A stretch of 61,330 bases of DNA, from the NCBI GenBank assembly GCA_002221725.1, contig NJFT01000237.1:1-61330 (forward strand), read 5' to 3'. Below are positions 12,930 through 24,442 of the stretch, one piece after another. Position 1 is the stretch's first letter. Each line of letters starts with the position of its first letter. The notes below the pieces were generated by a model. The model had not been told where the DNA came from. It was given only the letters and a program-made list of their open reading frames with translations, and ran no database searches. This DNA is from Scedosporium boydii. Taxonomy: Eukaryota > Ascomycota > Sordariomycetes > Microascales > Microascaceae. The position numbers were made by a program, and so were the translations under genes.

Positions 12930-14054
12930 GACAAAATCCAAATCCAATCTGGGAAAATCGTCTCTATCTTTCCTGTTTATCCTTTTTTTTCTCCGACAAT
13001 ATTAGATATTATAGATGTGGCCGGTCAAAGACGCTTATTCTGGAAACGATGCCGGCGGGGTTTGACGATCTTTTTACTTTTGCTTCAAAGTTATGTGTTA
13101 CTGGACCAAGACCATTCTTTATACTTTTCTTTTTCCCCTTCTCTTTTCTCTTCAGTGCCTTTGCCTCGTTTTATTGTTCTTGGGGGCAAGAGCTTTTATT
13201 ATTTCTTCGGGTCAAACAGGAAAGAAAAATAGGGCATTTCCGGGCTACTTTGGAACGGGAAACTGGCGCGATACTTGGCGGGAAAGGGACACTTGATTTT
13301 GGTTTTTGGGTTGATTTCTGGGAATCGAGCGAGGCGCGAAGAGTTCCACCTGATTTTTCCTTTCACTATACGCTTTTTGTTAAGTGGGATGGGGGAGCAA
13401 CATCACTCATGTTTTGGAAAGCATTTACACGGGCGTTTATGAATTGTACGAGCTAGCTAGAGAGGAGAGGAGAGAGGATGACCATGACAACGGTGAATCG
13501 AGAAAGACCGAGATCTTCGGAGTCGAAACATGAGAATGCTTGCCTTGCGTCTTGTTGTGAACTGCGTATTGTAATGTGTTTGCTCTTTTGACGTAAGATC
13601 AGCATAATGAGAAGAGAGTGCGGCAAGGGTCGCAGGGTTGCTTCACGTCATGCAGAGGCAGGGTTCCCTCGTTCTTCCTAACAAGACAGAGAGAGGGAGA
13701 CTTCTCATGACTGCTCACGAAAACCAGAGCTTCTCATTCCCCAGCACTTTGTTCCCCCGAGATAGGTGGGAGGTGCCTCCAACGCGTCTTTTAGGTTCTC
13801 GATCTCCGTCGCGCGTCGACGTCGGACTTTTTGCTCTCTTTCGAGGACGTGTAAATGAATAGTAATATGGCTATGGAGGTTTTAATCTAGATTGCCGGGA
13901 GTTGGGGGCGGAGGGCCAGCGGTGACACGGGATAATGGGTGGTGATTCTAACCGGGAGGGAGGAGAATATACTTCGGTACTTCGTACATCAATCGTATAT
14001 TATTATTGATCTTATTGAGCCTTTTGGCAATAACGATCTGTGAATACCTTTGGC

Positions 14055-14231
14055 ATGAGGTGTAATCTCTTGACGATTTGCTTCGTAGCAATCCTAGCTG
14101 TCGTCAAAGTTTCGTTCCATGGCGCAAGCTTTCCAACCTCATCCCAAGAAGACCTTGTAAAGGCTGCTTTGCGCTCAGGCGCTTGCGTCGTTGACCAGAA
14201 CAATGGCAAAACACAGAGCGGGATTCTCTAA
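14055..14231 (+). CDS. Possible small secreted peptide, 58 aa (hypothetical)
   Basis: A short frame starting MRCNLLTICFVAILAVVKVS has a hydrophobic N-terminus of signal-peptide type with a plausible cleavage after HGA. A polar 35-residue tail with one cysteine follows, ending in TAA. No homologue is recognised. The opposite strand is also open here, there is no obvious TATA element or intron, and the start context is unremarkable, so this may be chance. It is recorded because small secreted proteins are common in such fungi and are easily missed. Confidence 0.2.
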   Translation: MRCNLLTICFVAILAVVKVSFHGASFPTSSQEDLVKAALRSGACVVDQNNGKTQSGIL

Positions 14232-15188
14232 GACCGTCCCTGAAACTTGTAGATCGAAAGCACATCTATCGTACACATGGCCCGCTCTTCTCTGAGAGTA
14301 AATTGGTCTCATCCTTCGTGCTCCTCTACGTAGATTCGATATTCGATCCAAACTGGTTCCTCAAAACGTGGCTTCGGCTGTTTTAAGCTCCACAGGTAAT
14401 ATAACCCACGCCTAAACCACGGCTTGTTGCTCGTCCCGTCTAGGATGAAGGGGGGCGGGGCGTGTAAGTCGAGTCAGGGAGGTGTGGGCATTGCTAGGAG
14501 ATGGCGCTCTGTTTACTTTCTTCTGGTCTTTTTCCTTTCTTTCTTTCGAGACATCGGAGTTTGCCTTTGCGAAGTAATGTTCTACTGAGAGGAGACGACG
14601 GGACGGAAAGTGTCATCACGGAAATACTACCTTTCCGGCGAGAGGATTGGTTTCGGGTTCAATGCGTTTCGCAAATACTTTTTGGGCTAAGTCTAATCTT
14701 GCCCATACCTAGCCTATATTATAAGTCGACGAGTATTAAGTTGTTCCTCTGAAGCGGTGACGCTAGAGTCCTACATAGCAGGCGTACTGTATCCGAGCAA
14801 TAATGCCTGCTAGGTCAAGTTCATACTTCAGGTGGACGAAGTAAGCCTTCGCCAAGGGAGGAAGAGGACGTGCGTCCATGTGCGCAGTGTGACAGAATCA
14901 AGGATCCGGTCTGGGGTCAAGCCTGGTGACTCGAGTTTAATGCAAAGTGGTACAGCAATCACAAATGGAAACGCTGAGCGTGAAGCCATGCTGGAGCACG
15001 ATGCTGGGTGTCCCTTGTTAGTTCTTGACCTGGTGGATGAAACTGGTGTGCTTTATGCCTTGGTGCTGTCGAGATTGTCTAGATGTATAGAAAGAAGTAC
15101 CTGAAGCGCCTATCATAACCTTTCCTTTAGATCCCTTCTTCTTTCGCTTGTTACTAATTCTTGTTTGATATTTCTTGACATTTATTCC

Positions 15189-15206
15189 TTTTTTTTTTTT
15201 TTTTTT
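15189..15206. repeat. 18-nt poly-T homopolymer
   Basis: Uninterrupted T run in intergenic DNA directly after TTTATTCC. No transposon structure is visible around it. Confidence 0.8.
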
Positions 15207-17211
15207 GGAGAGGCGAGGTGTGGGAAGGAGCTGGTGAGATTGTTTCGAAGATCTGGCATGTGCCGTACCTGCATCACGAGGCAGGAACAAGGGGATCGAC
15301 ATCCATAGCGTCAGTGCTCGGAGCTGTCGGGAGACTATTAAGACTTGGTACGTCCGTTACTTGTGCGGACACATTGATCCGAAGTACTCCATAGCGCCGC
15401 CAGCGTCCGAAGGAAGTACCAGATGCTCCTGTTCTGGGAAGGTGCCAGGCAAGACAACTTGGAGTTTGTGTCTCTCTGCTTACGTCAACCGAGACACGGT
15501 ATGGGCAGGATGAGGGGAAAGGGCACTTCCGAAGAGGCGCCCCCCAGAGCAAATGCCATTGAAGCCATTCCCATTCTACAAAGCACTTCTGCCAATCCAA
15601 CAACCACACCAGGACCCAGCAAAATTACCACCCAATGGAGCGCAGCGTTGCGCCAGAGGTCCTGAAGATCCGAGAGATCGACGCTCGTCCCGAGCACAGG
15701 CCCTAAAACATGTTTAGTCAATGTCCACTAATGCTCCCTGCGGCGTATCATGGACCAACAAGCCAAATGCAAGTCCCCAGCGTCCGTGCCTAGGGGTTTC
15801 GGTTCCCACAGGTTGGTTGAATTACACTATACTTCGTGTGCCTGTGCAAGATCAAATCTCATTCATGGTAGCGAAGGCCCGAGTTGTTCGTGATTTTGTC
15901 CGGCCTCCACAGAGCTAGTGCGATTAGTGCCTCGTTCCTGCAGGTTCGACATCTGACATGTTGTCTGCAAGGTCATGGCGAGAAGTCTAACGGGTCGAAG
16001 GATGCGCCAAGCGACGATCTTGGGTGGGATTGGAAGGTGACAGATTTTTAAGCTCGGGGGATCAAGTTCAATGATTCGAGCCTCCATTGGAGTTGTGAGC
16101 CATCTTTAAGTCATGGGGTCCCTGAATAGACGGAAGTCCATGAATGGGTGGAATAAATCGGGAGGTTTGCATCATCGGTGCTAGTAAAGCAGTATCGGAA
16201 GCTCATGTGTCGACTCTCCGGCCGGGCTCATTCTTTCTCGCCGGCTCCTGTCTCGGCACGAAAAGTGCTCACCCATCAACACATTCAAAGTACGAAGTAC
16301 CGACCCCCGAAAAGGGCCATTCTCACACCCTGGGCACGAAAAGCCCCGAACCGGCGGTGAACTTCCTCTTTCCAACCCTTGCACTCTCCCCCGGTCCTGC
16401 ACGTACTAAGAAGGGGCCTGTTGTTTCAGGAGCTTGCCCCCTGCCAGAAGCAAGGTTGACAGTTCTTAGCGGGGATGGACTGAGAAAGGTCCGAGAGCCG
16501 GTTTGGAGTTTTCCTGGGGCGGATTCTCATACGAGAAAGGTGCGAAGTGCGTATCAATGAGAAAAGCGTCGGTATGCGGTAATGCGGCCCGAGAGTTTTG
16601 TTTATACATGGATCTTCGTTCAATGGAGGAAGATCTGCAAATCGTTGTTTCTGTTGATGATCCCCGGTCCAGTGCCTCCCTCAATATACCCATAAAATGA
16701 AGCACAACCCATTTCCACGGTCCAGGGCTTGCTCTAAGATAAGCTTCTTCAGAAGCCTCAATCTAATTGACTGATTTGGGACACGCCTTCGCAGAGAGCA
16801 TATATATTTCTATTTCATGTATGCGAGGGCTGGCAGACATTGACTTCCAGACTCCATTCAAGACCTCGAATTCAAACTAAAGAAATCCCTTTGGAAGCGC
16901 AACTATTACAGTGGGCCCTTGGACGTTGTAGGCGGTGAGGCGTGATAAAAGGTTCGTGGTCTTAGGTGACTACATAATACGTATGGTTCTTCTCGATCCT
17001 TTAATGTACATTATTTCGGAGCCCGCCAGCCCATGAGTGCTGCCTATCCTCTCGGATCTAGGAATGGTATATGCCCGGCCTTTGTGATTGTAGAAGGGAA
17101 GCTCCCCACGAGGAACTCGCTCCGCCAGTTGGATGAGATATCCCGCTGGCCCTCAAAGCTGATAGACCGTCTTCATCAGGAAACGATTCCTCCGTCGTGT
17201 TCGATAGATCT

Positions 17212-18837
17212 CTAGTAGCCAGACTGGTCATTCCAGTAAAGAGTGTCCGCAAATACCCTACAAAAGCTTCCATTAGCTCCAAGGTACAGATTAACCACCT
17301 ATCGTCGTCTCTTCTTAAAAGTTGATCAAAACTTACTCAGGCCCGGTCGCGTACAAGTACCAGCCCAACTTCTGCGCAATGAACTGAATCAAATGACTAG
17401 CGACCTTGATCTGGCCAACATCGGTAGGATGCCACTGAGGGGCAATATCGTTGTGCTGGAGGATACCGGTCGTGTTGAAGAAATGGACGAAGGGCTCTAT
17501 GCTCGTCTCGGTTTTGGTGGCCTTCTCGTTAATGCCATCCCAGATGACGGGGTTACTAAGATACTCCTCTGAATTGAAGTACTTATATACCGAGTAAACT
17601 TCCTCTCGTAGATCGGTGTTCTGGGCGTATGAATTGCCGTCCTGATAGAAGCCTTGCCACATTTGCTGTGCGAGTGGTTAGATCGGAACGTTACCTCCGG
17701 TTTGGTTGTTACAAGGGAGGAGGGGAGCCGCTCACCATGATGATGACCTGGGCGTCAGGCCAGACGCCGTGGATACCTTGGATCAGACGCTTGTAGTGCT
17801 CGACATAGGTCTCCTTGGTGACGTTGTTGGCAGCATTGGCGTCGTTTGTACCGAGGTTGATAATGACGAGATCGGCCTCTTGCTGCTTGCCAAAGTCCCA
17901 GGGCTCGGGTTCATCTTTTTTTTAGTGGGATATATCAGAACCTGTTGAACTCACAAGCAGGGTGACATACAGAAACCAGGATATCATTCTGGCACTTACC
18001 ACCCCAAATCTCCTTGGAACGCCAACTATTGTCTGTGGTATAGAACCACTGGTGGCTCTGGCCCCTGGTGTTTCCCCAGCAATCCTGATCAGAGACGCAA
18101 ATACCCGGATATGCCGTGATGGAATAATCAGTGCTCCCCAGACCTTGTCCGACCCCGTACGCGAACCCCGAGAGCGCCTCGTACGAGTTATACATGCCCG
18201 CCGACAAACTATCTCCAATGAACTCGATGAACCGAGGTTGGTGAGGCAACTTGATAAGCTCTTCGCCCTCGGAAACGTGTACGCGGTCTATCTGGACGCC
18301 ATAGCCCCAGTTGGTGACTCTCATCTCAAAGGTCGACGGGCTGACCGGAGCAGTTAGTCCAACTCCCTCGACTTCGGGACTGATAAAAAGATGAGTGCCG
18401 CCGGCGGTGACATTGGTGAATTGCCAATCGAGGCCGCTAAGACGATATCCGACGAGTGTGCCGTCGATGGTGTGCTCGCCGAATGTGATGGCGACGGTTT
18501 GCCCGGTGAATCCGAACCGAATTCCAGGGGCACTAGGAAAAAAAAAATGTGAGAAGTGAGACCAGCGAGACTTCAAAACGACTCCGGCAAGGGCAATTGG
18601 ACTACTTGGTCTTTGCGTGTATTAGAATACTTACGCCCACCATGATACCTTCTTTGAATCCCACCGCCCCAGGTAGCTAATCTCAGACGCGTTGTTGGCA
18701 TACGTCGTGTATGAATCGTCGGCCAAGTCGATCCGAGTATCGGGGTAGTTGGTCTCCCGAACTTGCCCATTTTGAATGATTGTCCCCCTTACGGTTGAGA
18801 GAAGGCCAAGGCCATGGACAAGATCGGGAAGCCACAT
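17212..18837 (-). CDS. CE2-like SGNH/GDSL carbohydrate esterase, 429 aa
   Basis: Likely deacetylates acetylated polysaccharide or sugar substrates. Five exons on the minus strand: 18837-18635, 18532-18000, 17914-17736, 17665-17337, 17257-17212. Residues about 30-165 form a beta-sandwich-like N-terminal region (VSWWAAPGIRFGFTG, then a VAITF strand) as in family CE2. The SGNH domain follows, with FIGDSLSAG (nucleophile S176), GTND at 267-270 and the C-terminal WHPTD (H384). No Asp is seen two or three residues before H384, so a Ser-His dyad or a backbone acceptor is possible. The frame of exon 4 runs into a TAA that lies inside a perfect GTAAGT donor. Splicing 79 nt to 17257 adds a VFADTLYWNDQSGY end, and a CTAAT branch site sits 15 nt before the acceptor, so I prefer this 429-residue form over a 415-residue one. 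The N-terminus MWLPDLVHGLGLLSTVRG is not a clear signal peptide, and an in-frame TGA lies upstream, so the protein may be intracellular or the start incomplete. Confidence 0.85.
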
Positions 18838-18956
18838 TGTTGCGATTGATCATCGGCCGACTTAGACACTGGCAATCGGAAGAGTCAACTAAGGTAACCT
18901 CGTTCACGAAGAGCCGCGTTATCTCACAGATAACGAGCTGGGAACTGCAAAGACAC

Positions 18957-18962
18957 ATTATA
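18957..18962 (-). promoter_or_regulatory. TATA-like element upstream of the CE2-like esterase
   Basis: The minus strand reads TATAAT about 120 bases before the ATG at 18837, within CTTTTATAATG. The position is plausible for a fungal core promoter; assigned by sequence only. Confidence 0.3.
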
Positions 18963-21900
18963 AAAGAGGCTCAGATTAAATATATGCGTCATGTGTAACT
19001 CAATCGCGACCAGTTACTAGAGCAGGCGGAGGATGGTGCCTCCGATGCCAAGGAGTAAATAGATTTCTGCCAACTTTCTATGAGAGGTGGAATGCACGCT
19101 TAGCAAATGTCCAACAGCACGGAAGAGGAGTTATGCGCTTCCTTATCGAGCTGCACTAGTTTAGTTTCCCCGGGGCCGTCTTTAGCTCCCGCCCGGCTAA
19201 TTGGGGTTGGCCGATTCATGAAGGTTATCTGTCAGGCAGGGTGATCAGTGATCGCTGAGTGAGGACAATGAACGCCTCCCATCTCCGCCCCGCTTAATTC
19301 TGAAGTTTGAGACGGATGAATGACCACTGCGGGGAATCATCACTCGTAAGGATGGCGGCGCAGAACCGGAGAAGAAGCCTCTTGGCCAAACTTGGGGTTA
19401 CGTCGCTCATCATTGAGGGTTTCCAGGTTTTCGTTTGGAGGTTTAAGCGTCTCTGAAGTGAATAGCACACTGTGATTGACCAACACAATTCTTGGTAACA
19501 TCAAAATCCTTCGTCCGGGACACCATCTGCGGCGTACATTACCGTGAAAGGAAGAACATCCGCTCGGGGAGGAAACCAGGCGATTCGGTGTGGATATGGC
19601 GGCATCATGGAACATTATTCCGGAAAACACGTGCGCCATTAAATGCCCTTTTTTCTCCCTCAGAGCCGAACGTTCTGCCCCAGCCCAAGAGCACCAAGAC
19701 GATGGAAATGGCGTGCATTCTGGGGCATGGGCATCCTTCGAATACAACGCTGAGATATGCGCTGCAACGTTATGACGCGCTCAAATGAGAGAACCTGGCA
19801 GTGCCGAGGGACAGGGGATTTGATCAGGCGGTCATCCTGATCCGGCAGCTCCAAATGTTTTCGCTTGATGTGATCGAGATGAATGCTTCCTCGATGAGCA
19901 GGACCGATTTGACCAAGTGTTGAAGCAGGTTGATGGGGATAGAATCTGGAGGGTCGGGGAGGGCTGATAAGACGCTATTGATAGGTTGGGCCAAACTTGG
20001 CGGGATCGGTTATCGTCCATGTCGAGCCCAGAACCACAGGATCGGGTACAGAGGATGTACATGCCTGGCGAATAGCGACCAAGAGAAGAACAGGGGACGA
20101 CGAGACGACTGGAACCCATCTGCAAAGAAGCTGCGCAGCCGACGGGAATGATGCATGGTGCAGATCAAAATGTTCGATGTTTGCAGCTTCCCGCCCGTCT
20201 CAGACTTTCAGCCTACTGCATCGCAGATGGACCTGGAATTGATTGACGTTTGGACATGTGACGGTATTGTTCATGATGTTTCGCATTTCTGTATATTGCA
20301 CCTTGCATTCCAATTTCCAGTAGTTCTTGCCGAAATGGCATTTGTATGCAGCATCTCCTCCTTCGTTCCTTCCAGTTGTCACTTCGACCTTGGACCCGTG
20401 ATGCGAGATTCTGTTGGGGTCTTTCATTGAATGACCGAGACGGAAACAGCACACCAGTTCATCTCTCCGGTCAAGATCCCCGCTTTCCCCTTCTCCCTTC
20501 TCCTATTCCCCGTTACACCCTTGTGCTGGTCTTTCCCCCGAAGCGTCGCGCAGCATTTTTACAAAGTATGAGAAGGCGCAGTTGGAATGCTCAGTCTCCG
20601 AGGAGTACCTAGACTTCTTGGTGTGTCTCCCTCTGCGGTCTCACTTGGTGGTTTCGGCAGAGATCCCGCGGCTGCCATCTAATAAGATCATGTCTCGGTT
20701 CGAAAGGGAAGGCGATACTTGAGGAGAGCACCTTCTGCCGGCAGCACGGAGTAGTTTAGTTCGTGGGGCTAGTCTCGACCTCGACTCCCTGTCCCCTCCA
20801 CCATCAACTTCAAGAAGAAGTACAAAATACTTGTATGCGTACTGTACATGTGGAGTACATGCCGGTTCCCATTTCAAGAGCAGAGCGGTGGCCGAGTGAG
20901 TGTGGAATCGTTGCAATGATGCCCTTAGCCTTACACTAATGGGTGTTGTACAAGAGCTCGCGATTTATATTAATTCGTCCGACATAAACGGACGATGACC
21001 AGAGGCGGAGCGGGCGAGTAATACTTCGTACTGTGCACTTACAGGCAGTTCGTGATTGGGGGTGACCCCGGTCTTCTCTGACCGTCAAATCTTCAAGTGT
21101 TCAGACATCGCTGTGCCCATTTATTCATGGATGTGAGTATGTAGCCGAAGCCTGGACATTGTCGGTCTTCCGTTGAGATTTACCAGCTAAGGTCGCATCG
21201 AATCAAGTCAGTTCCGGTACAAAAGTCCAACCGGGTAATGATTCATTCTCTCTCCCAAAGGACAGACAAGATATGCCTTCCTCAAGCCGTGTAAATGATA
21301 TCGTCTTAAATGTCTCAAATACCATCATCTGGTACCGGTAGGGTAATACAGGCAAAAAGCAAGTCCTCTACCACCCTGGTCAGAAGCGGAGAGAAACCCA
21401 CCAAGTATCAAGATGGGAATGCAAATTCCCTCACGTACAAAGTAGGTCCGTGTGTCCGGCCGCTCTATTCACTTCGTACCTCCCATCTCGAAGGGTGCCG
21501 CAGCCTGGCGGCTGGATGGTGTAGCTCGAGCCGTGTCCGCAGATATCCTCATACTCGTAGGACTGGTTATGTACGATACCGAGCACAGATGCGGGTTAAT
21601 ATGCGAAGGATGGCGGATGAAGCATACATTTGATGTATGGAACAAGGATGGGTGAGTGATGTGAGTGATGGGAAGGGCCGTATGGGATGGATGAAGACGC
21701 TGGAGTACCGAGAGGCATCGCCGGGCGGATCCTAGCCTCGGTGTGTGATCGTATCAGTCTACAAGTCCACAAGGACTGAGGGAGGGTGCGACATAATACT
21801 ATGAAGTAATATGGTGAGTGCCTCGACAGGGAAGGGGACGAAAGCCCCCCACTGGACATACTTTTTATTTATTTTTTTCCCTCATTTTTATTGTTATTTT

Positions 21901-23417
21901 TTTTTTTCCTTTGAAAAGTTCCAAATTACTTCCACTCTCGGAGTATTACTGTTGGGGCTCGCCTCGATACTCGGTCCATTTCCCTTATTCAAGACACACA
22001 GGGTAGCTAGCATACGAGCATAGACGTAGAATACCCTCCATCAACGGATTTTTCTGCGTAGCACCTCGTGGTTTCTCTTCTGTCAGAGCTGGACACATCT
22101 TCCCACCGGAATCGACCTATTTTTGACATGCGAGGTAGTCCCCTCACGTCTCACATCTCATCTCTCCGCGTAATGTGCAGCCTTTCTTGGACGAGACGAT
22201 GAGACATGAAGAAAGAAAAATTTGAACCCTGTCCAGCCCATTTGAATTAGTCGAGAATTCCCCAGTCTGTTCGTCTCCCAACATTATTCCAGAGGAACAG
22301 AATGGTAGCAACGATCTCCAGTGCGGCGAGAATATTTACCAGGTTCAACCTTCTCTGAATGAAGTAATTGCTTTCCAACCCATACCAAATGCCGCTAACA
22401 TCAAGCTTGATGCAAAAGGAGTTTAGGGGGACAGAAGATGCACCCAGTCCCTGGCTCGGAGCCAGAGTCGTAACTGGTCCGGGGAGACGGCAAGGGTAAG
22501 CCAAGCAACAAATTGCCTGGTCGGCATCGTTGATGATGTCGCCCACCACGCTGTCGGGTCCATCGAGGACCAGGCCTGGCCAGACGGAACAGATAATCGT
22601 TCATAGCGAGTGGGCTGGGCGGCCTGAATCCCGAGCACTTGTCCTTGTAGATCCTGGGTATCACGAGTACTTCGTACGAATACAGTGCAACTACAACCAT
22701 AGAACATCCCATCCTCTCAAGACTCACCAGGCCAGGAGATTGGCCCCTTCCCCAATTTCCCGCACGTCTTTAATACTTCATTACTTCATACGAAGTACTT
22801 CTTTTTCATCGTCTCTCGCCCGGGTTCATCTTGCCTCTCCCTTGTTCTCTCGTTCTCAAAACCTACTCCTTCTCTTTCTCGTTGTTCTTCTTCCTCTTTT
22901 TTCTTACCTTTCCTTTTATTTTTCCATTCCGACACGTCTACTCCGTCTTCAAAGAAAAGAAAAAGAAAAAAAGGTCATTCCTCGCCATTCCATCTTTCCA
23001 GCTCCAATTGTTTTCTCTGGCGCAAAACCCCTTCACATGCAGCTTCCCCAATTCTAAAAGCGGAGATTCGCCCCCAATCCAAATTCGATAAATCCGCCTA
23101 CGAAAGCAACGAAAGCGGCCAGCTGCTGGCAGCAGGTGGACACCACACCCACTCCCCAACTCATCGACAAAAGGGCGCTATTTCATTCGAGACTTGAAAC
23201 GGACTCTCGCAAAGCCTGGCGATTACACCAAAAGAAAAGCTCACCAGCCAGGCGCTCTGCTTTCTCATCTCCCCTCCTCCTTTCTCTTTCCCTCCCTGCG
23301 TGCTTCCGCTGGGGAGCTCCGCTGCTCATACCATACCCGCCCGGCGTTAATTTGTCTCGGAAACATGTCCTATCGAGCCTCAACTTGCGATTAACTTAGA
23401 CGGTCCCCTTCGATACC

Positions 23418-23555
23418 ATGAAGCGTTGCGAGTACGATTCGCCGAAAGAAAGGCCATCGCATACCGAAAATATTCACCCTTGCCTCATGTCATTCGTCGA
23501 CCGCTTCGAGCCCGACGCTGTCGCCGTACCCGACCACCATCGAATCGCCTCTTAG
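23418..23555 (+). CDS. Possible upstream ORF, 45 aa, in the leader of the CNL1-like gene
   Basis: The frame begins MKRCEYDSPKERPSHTENIH and ends HHRIAS before a TAG, 356 bases before the downstream start. Its composition is protein-like rather than low-complexity. If the long leader is transcribed as one message, this would be an upstream ORF able to reduce translation of the main frame; alternatively it is an unrelated small frame. No family is recognised. Confidence 0.25.
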   Translation: MKRCEYDSPKERPSHTENIHPCLMSFVDRFEPDAVAVPDHHRIAS

Positions 23556-23911
23556 CTCGTCTTCCTCCCCCATCCAGCATACTGGCAATCTGTGGAGACC
23601 CTGCGTCGCATTACAATCCCCGCCGAACAATTAATCTTTTATCCTCATTGCGCCTGCTCCGAAGACACATCTGCTGCATTGATCCCTCGAGAACACTCGA
23701 CCCAGTGGGCAGTAGCAGCCGTTGCGAACACCCGATTGCCGCTTCTTTTCTTTTTCGCCACGCCCTCAGCTAGCAAGCGCAGTATTCGTTCTGCCTACCA
23801 ACTTTGGCCGGCCGTGCCGCGCCGCCTATCGCGTGCGTCGTTCCCTCGATCTCTTGCTTCTCCCAATCGTGTGCGGTCACACTTGGGCGGCATATCAATT
23901 AGCCACCCAGC

Positions 23912-24442
23912 ATGTCCAGTTCCGCCGTGCAAGGAGTGCCGGACTCGCAATTAGGCCTGACTGCCGAAGAAATTCAACTTCTGCGCCAGGGGCAAGCCGC
24001 GCTCGGTAATGGATCAAGCTCTTCTAGAGCTGCCAGCAGAGCCTCCAGCCAAGGCGTTCTCCTACTAGACAGCTCGTCGTTGCAACAATTATCGCGTTAT
24101 TTTGATAGCCTCATGAATCAAGTCCAGCGTCGCATGGAATTCCTTAGCGAGCAGAGCGCCATGTTCACAGAGGCTCAGTACGACCGCGCCGGAAACCTGA
24201 TTGAGCTCGCCGACGCCGAGATTGCGAGATTCCACGAAATCCTTAGGCAAATCGACGAGCTCGAAGAGGACTTTGACCGCATTAGCAATATACGAGACAT
24301 CGTTCGCGGATATCGGGCGAGGGTGGAGGCAATGGAACGAGACCTCGAGAATAGCGGTGGATCGAGTAGTAGAAGGCACCATGACCACCACCACTCTTCG
24401 TCGTCCCACAAGCACTCGAGCTCCAAGAAGCATAAACGGTAA
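23912..24442 (+). CDS. CNL1: BLOC-1 subunit CNL1-like coiled-coil protein, 176 aa
   Basis: Probable subunit of the fungal BLOC-1 complex, which acts on endosomes in membrane trafficking. It is a single exon. Residues 1-55 are Ser/Gln/Ala-rich and low in complexity. Residues about 56-145 are a continuous charged helix with heptad character, containing YFDSLMNQVQ, a YDRAGNLIELADAEIARF stretch and LRQIDELEEDFDRI. The tail from about 148 is Ser/His/Lys-rich and disordered. The segment ARFHEILRQIDELEEDFDRI aligns well by eye with the yeast Cnl1 region [20 protein letters not shown], and spacing and length of the helical core also agree. This is recognition from memory of the yeast protein; a different small coiled-coil family remains possible. 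It lies behind a pyrimidine-rich leader and may have an upstream ORF. Confidence 0.65.
   Translation: MSSSAVQGVPDSQLGLTAEEIQLLRQGQAALGNGSSSSRAASRASSQGVLLLDSSSLQQLSRYFDSLMNQVQRRMEFLSEQSAMFTEAQYDRAGNLIELADAEIARFHEILRQIDELEEDFDRISNIRDIVRGYRARVEAMERDLENSGGSSSRRHHDHHHSSSSHKHSSSKKHKR

Larger units (their letters stand above)
12930..17211. other. Intergenic region, 3' flank of C2H2 gene and beyond
   Basis: About the first 600 bases are T-rich and fit a long 3' untranslated region of the C2H2 gene. Further on there is an ACTTCGGTACTTCGTAC word at 13971-13987, a possible 58-residue secreted peptide frame at 14055-14231 (listed separately), an 18-T tract at 15189-15206 and a GTACGAAGTAC word at 16290-16300. 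Nothing else could be supported as a gene. Confidence 0.5.
18838..23911. other. Intergenic region and long leader of the CNL1-like gene
   Basis: No gene could be supported from 18.96 to about 22.7 kb. Words of the TACTTCGTAC type occur near 21023, 21471 and 22667-22680, and TACTTCATACGAAGTA, a near-palindrome, lies at 22782-22797. From about 22.8 to 23.9 kb the plus strand is strongly pyrimidine-rich and fits a promoter plus a long 5' leader for the gene at 23912. A 45-codon frame at 23418-23555 inside this leader is listed separately. Confidence 0.5.

Noticed and set aside
17298..17336. Alternative 38-nt intron extending the esterase by about 80 residues
   Set aside because: Shorter than any other intron here, and the extension is not domain-like; the 79-nt intron with a proper branch site gives a better C-terminus.
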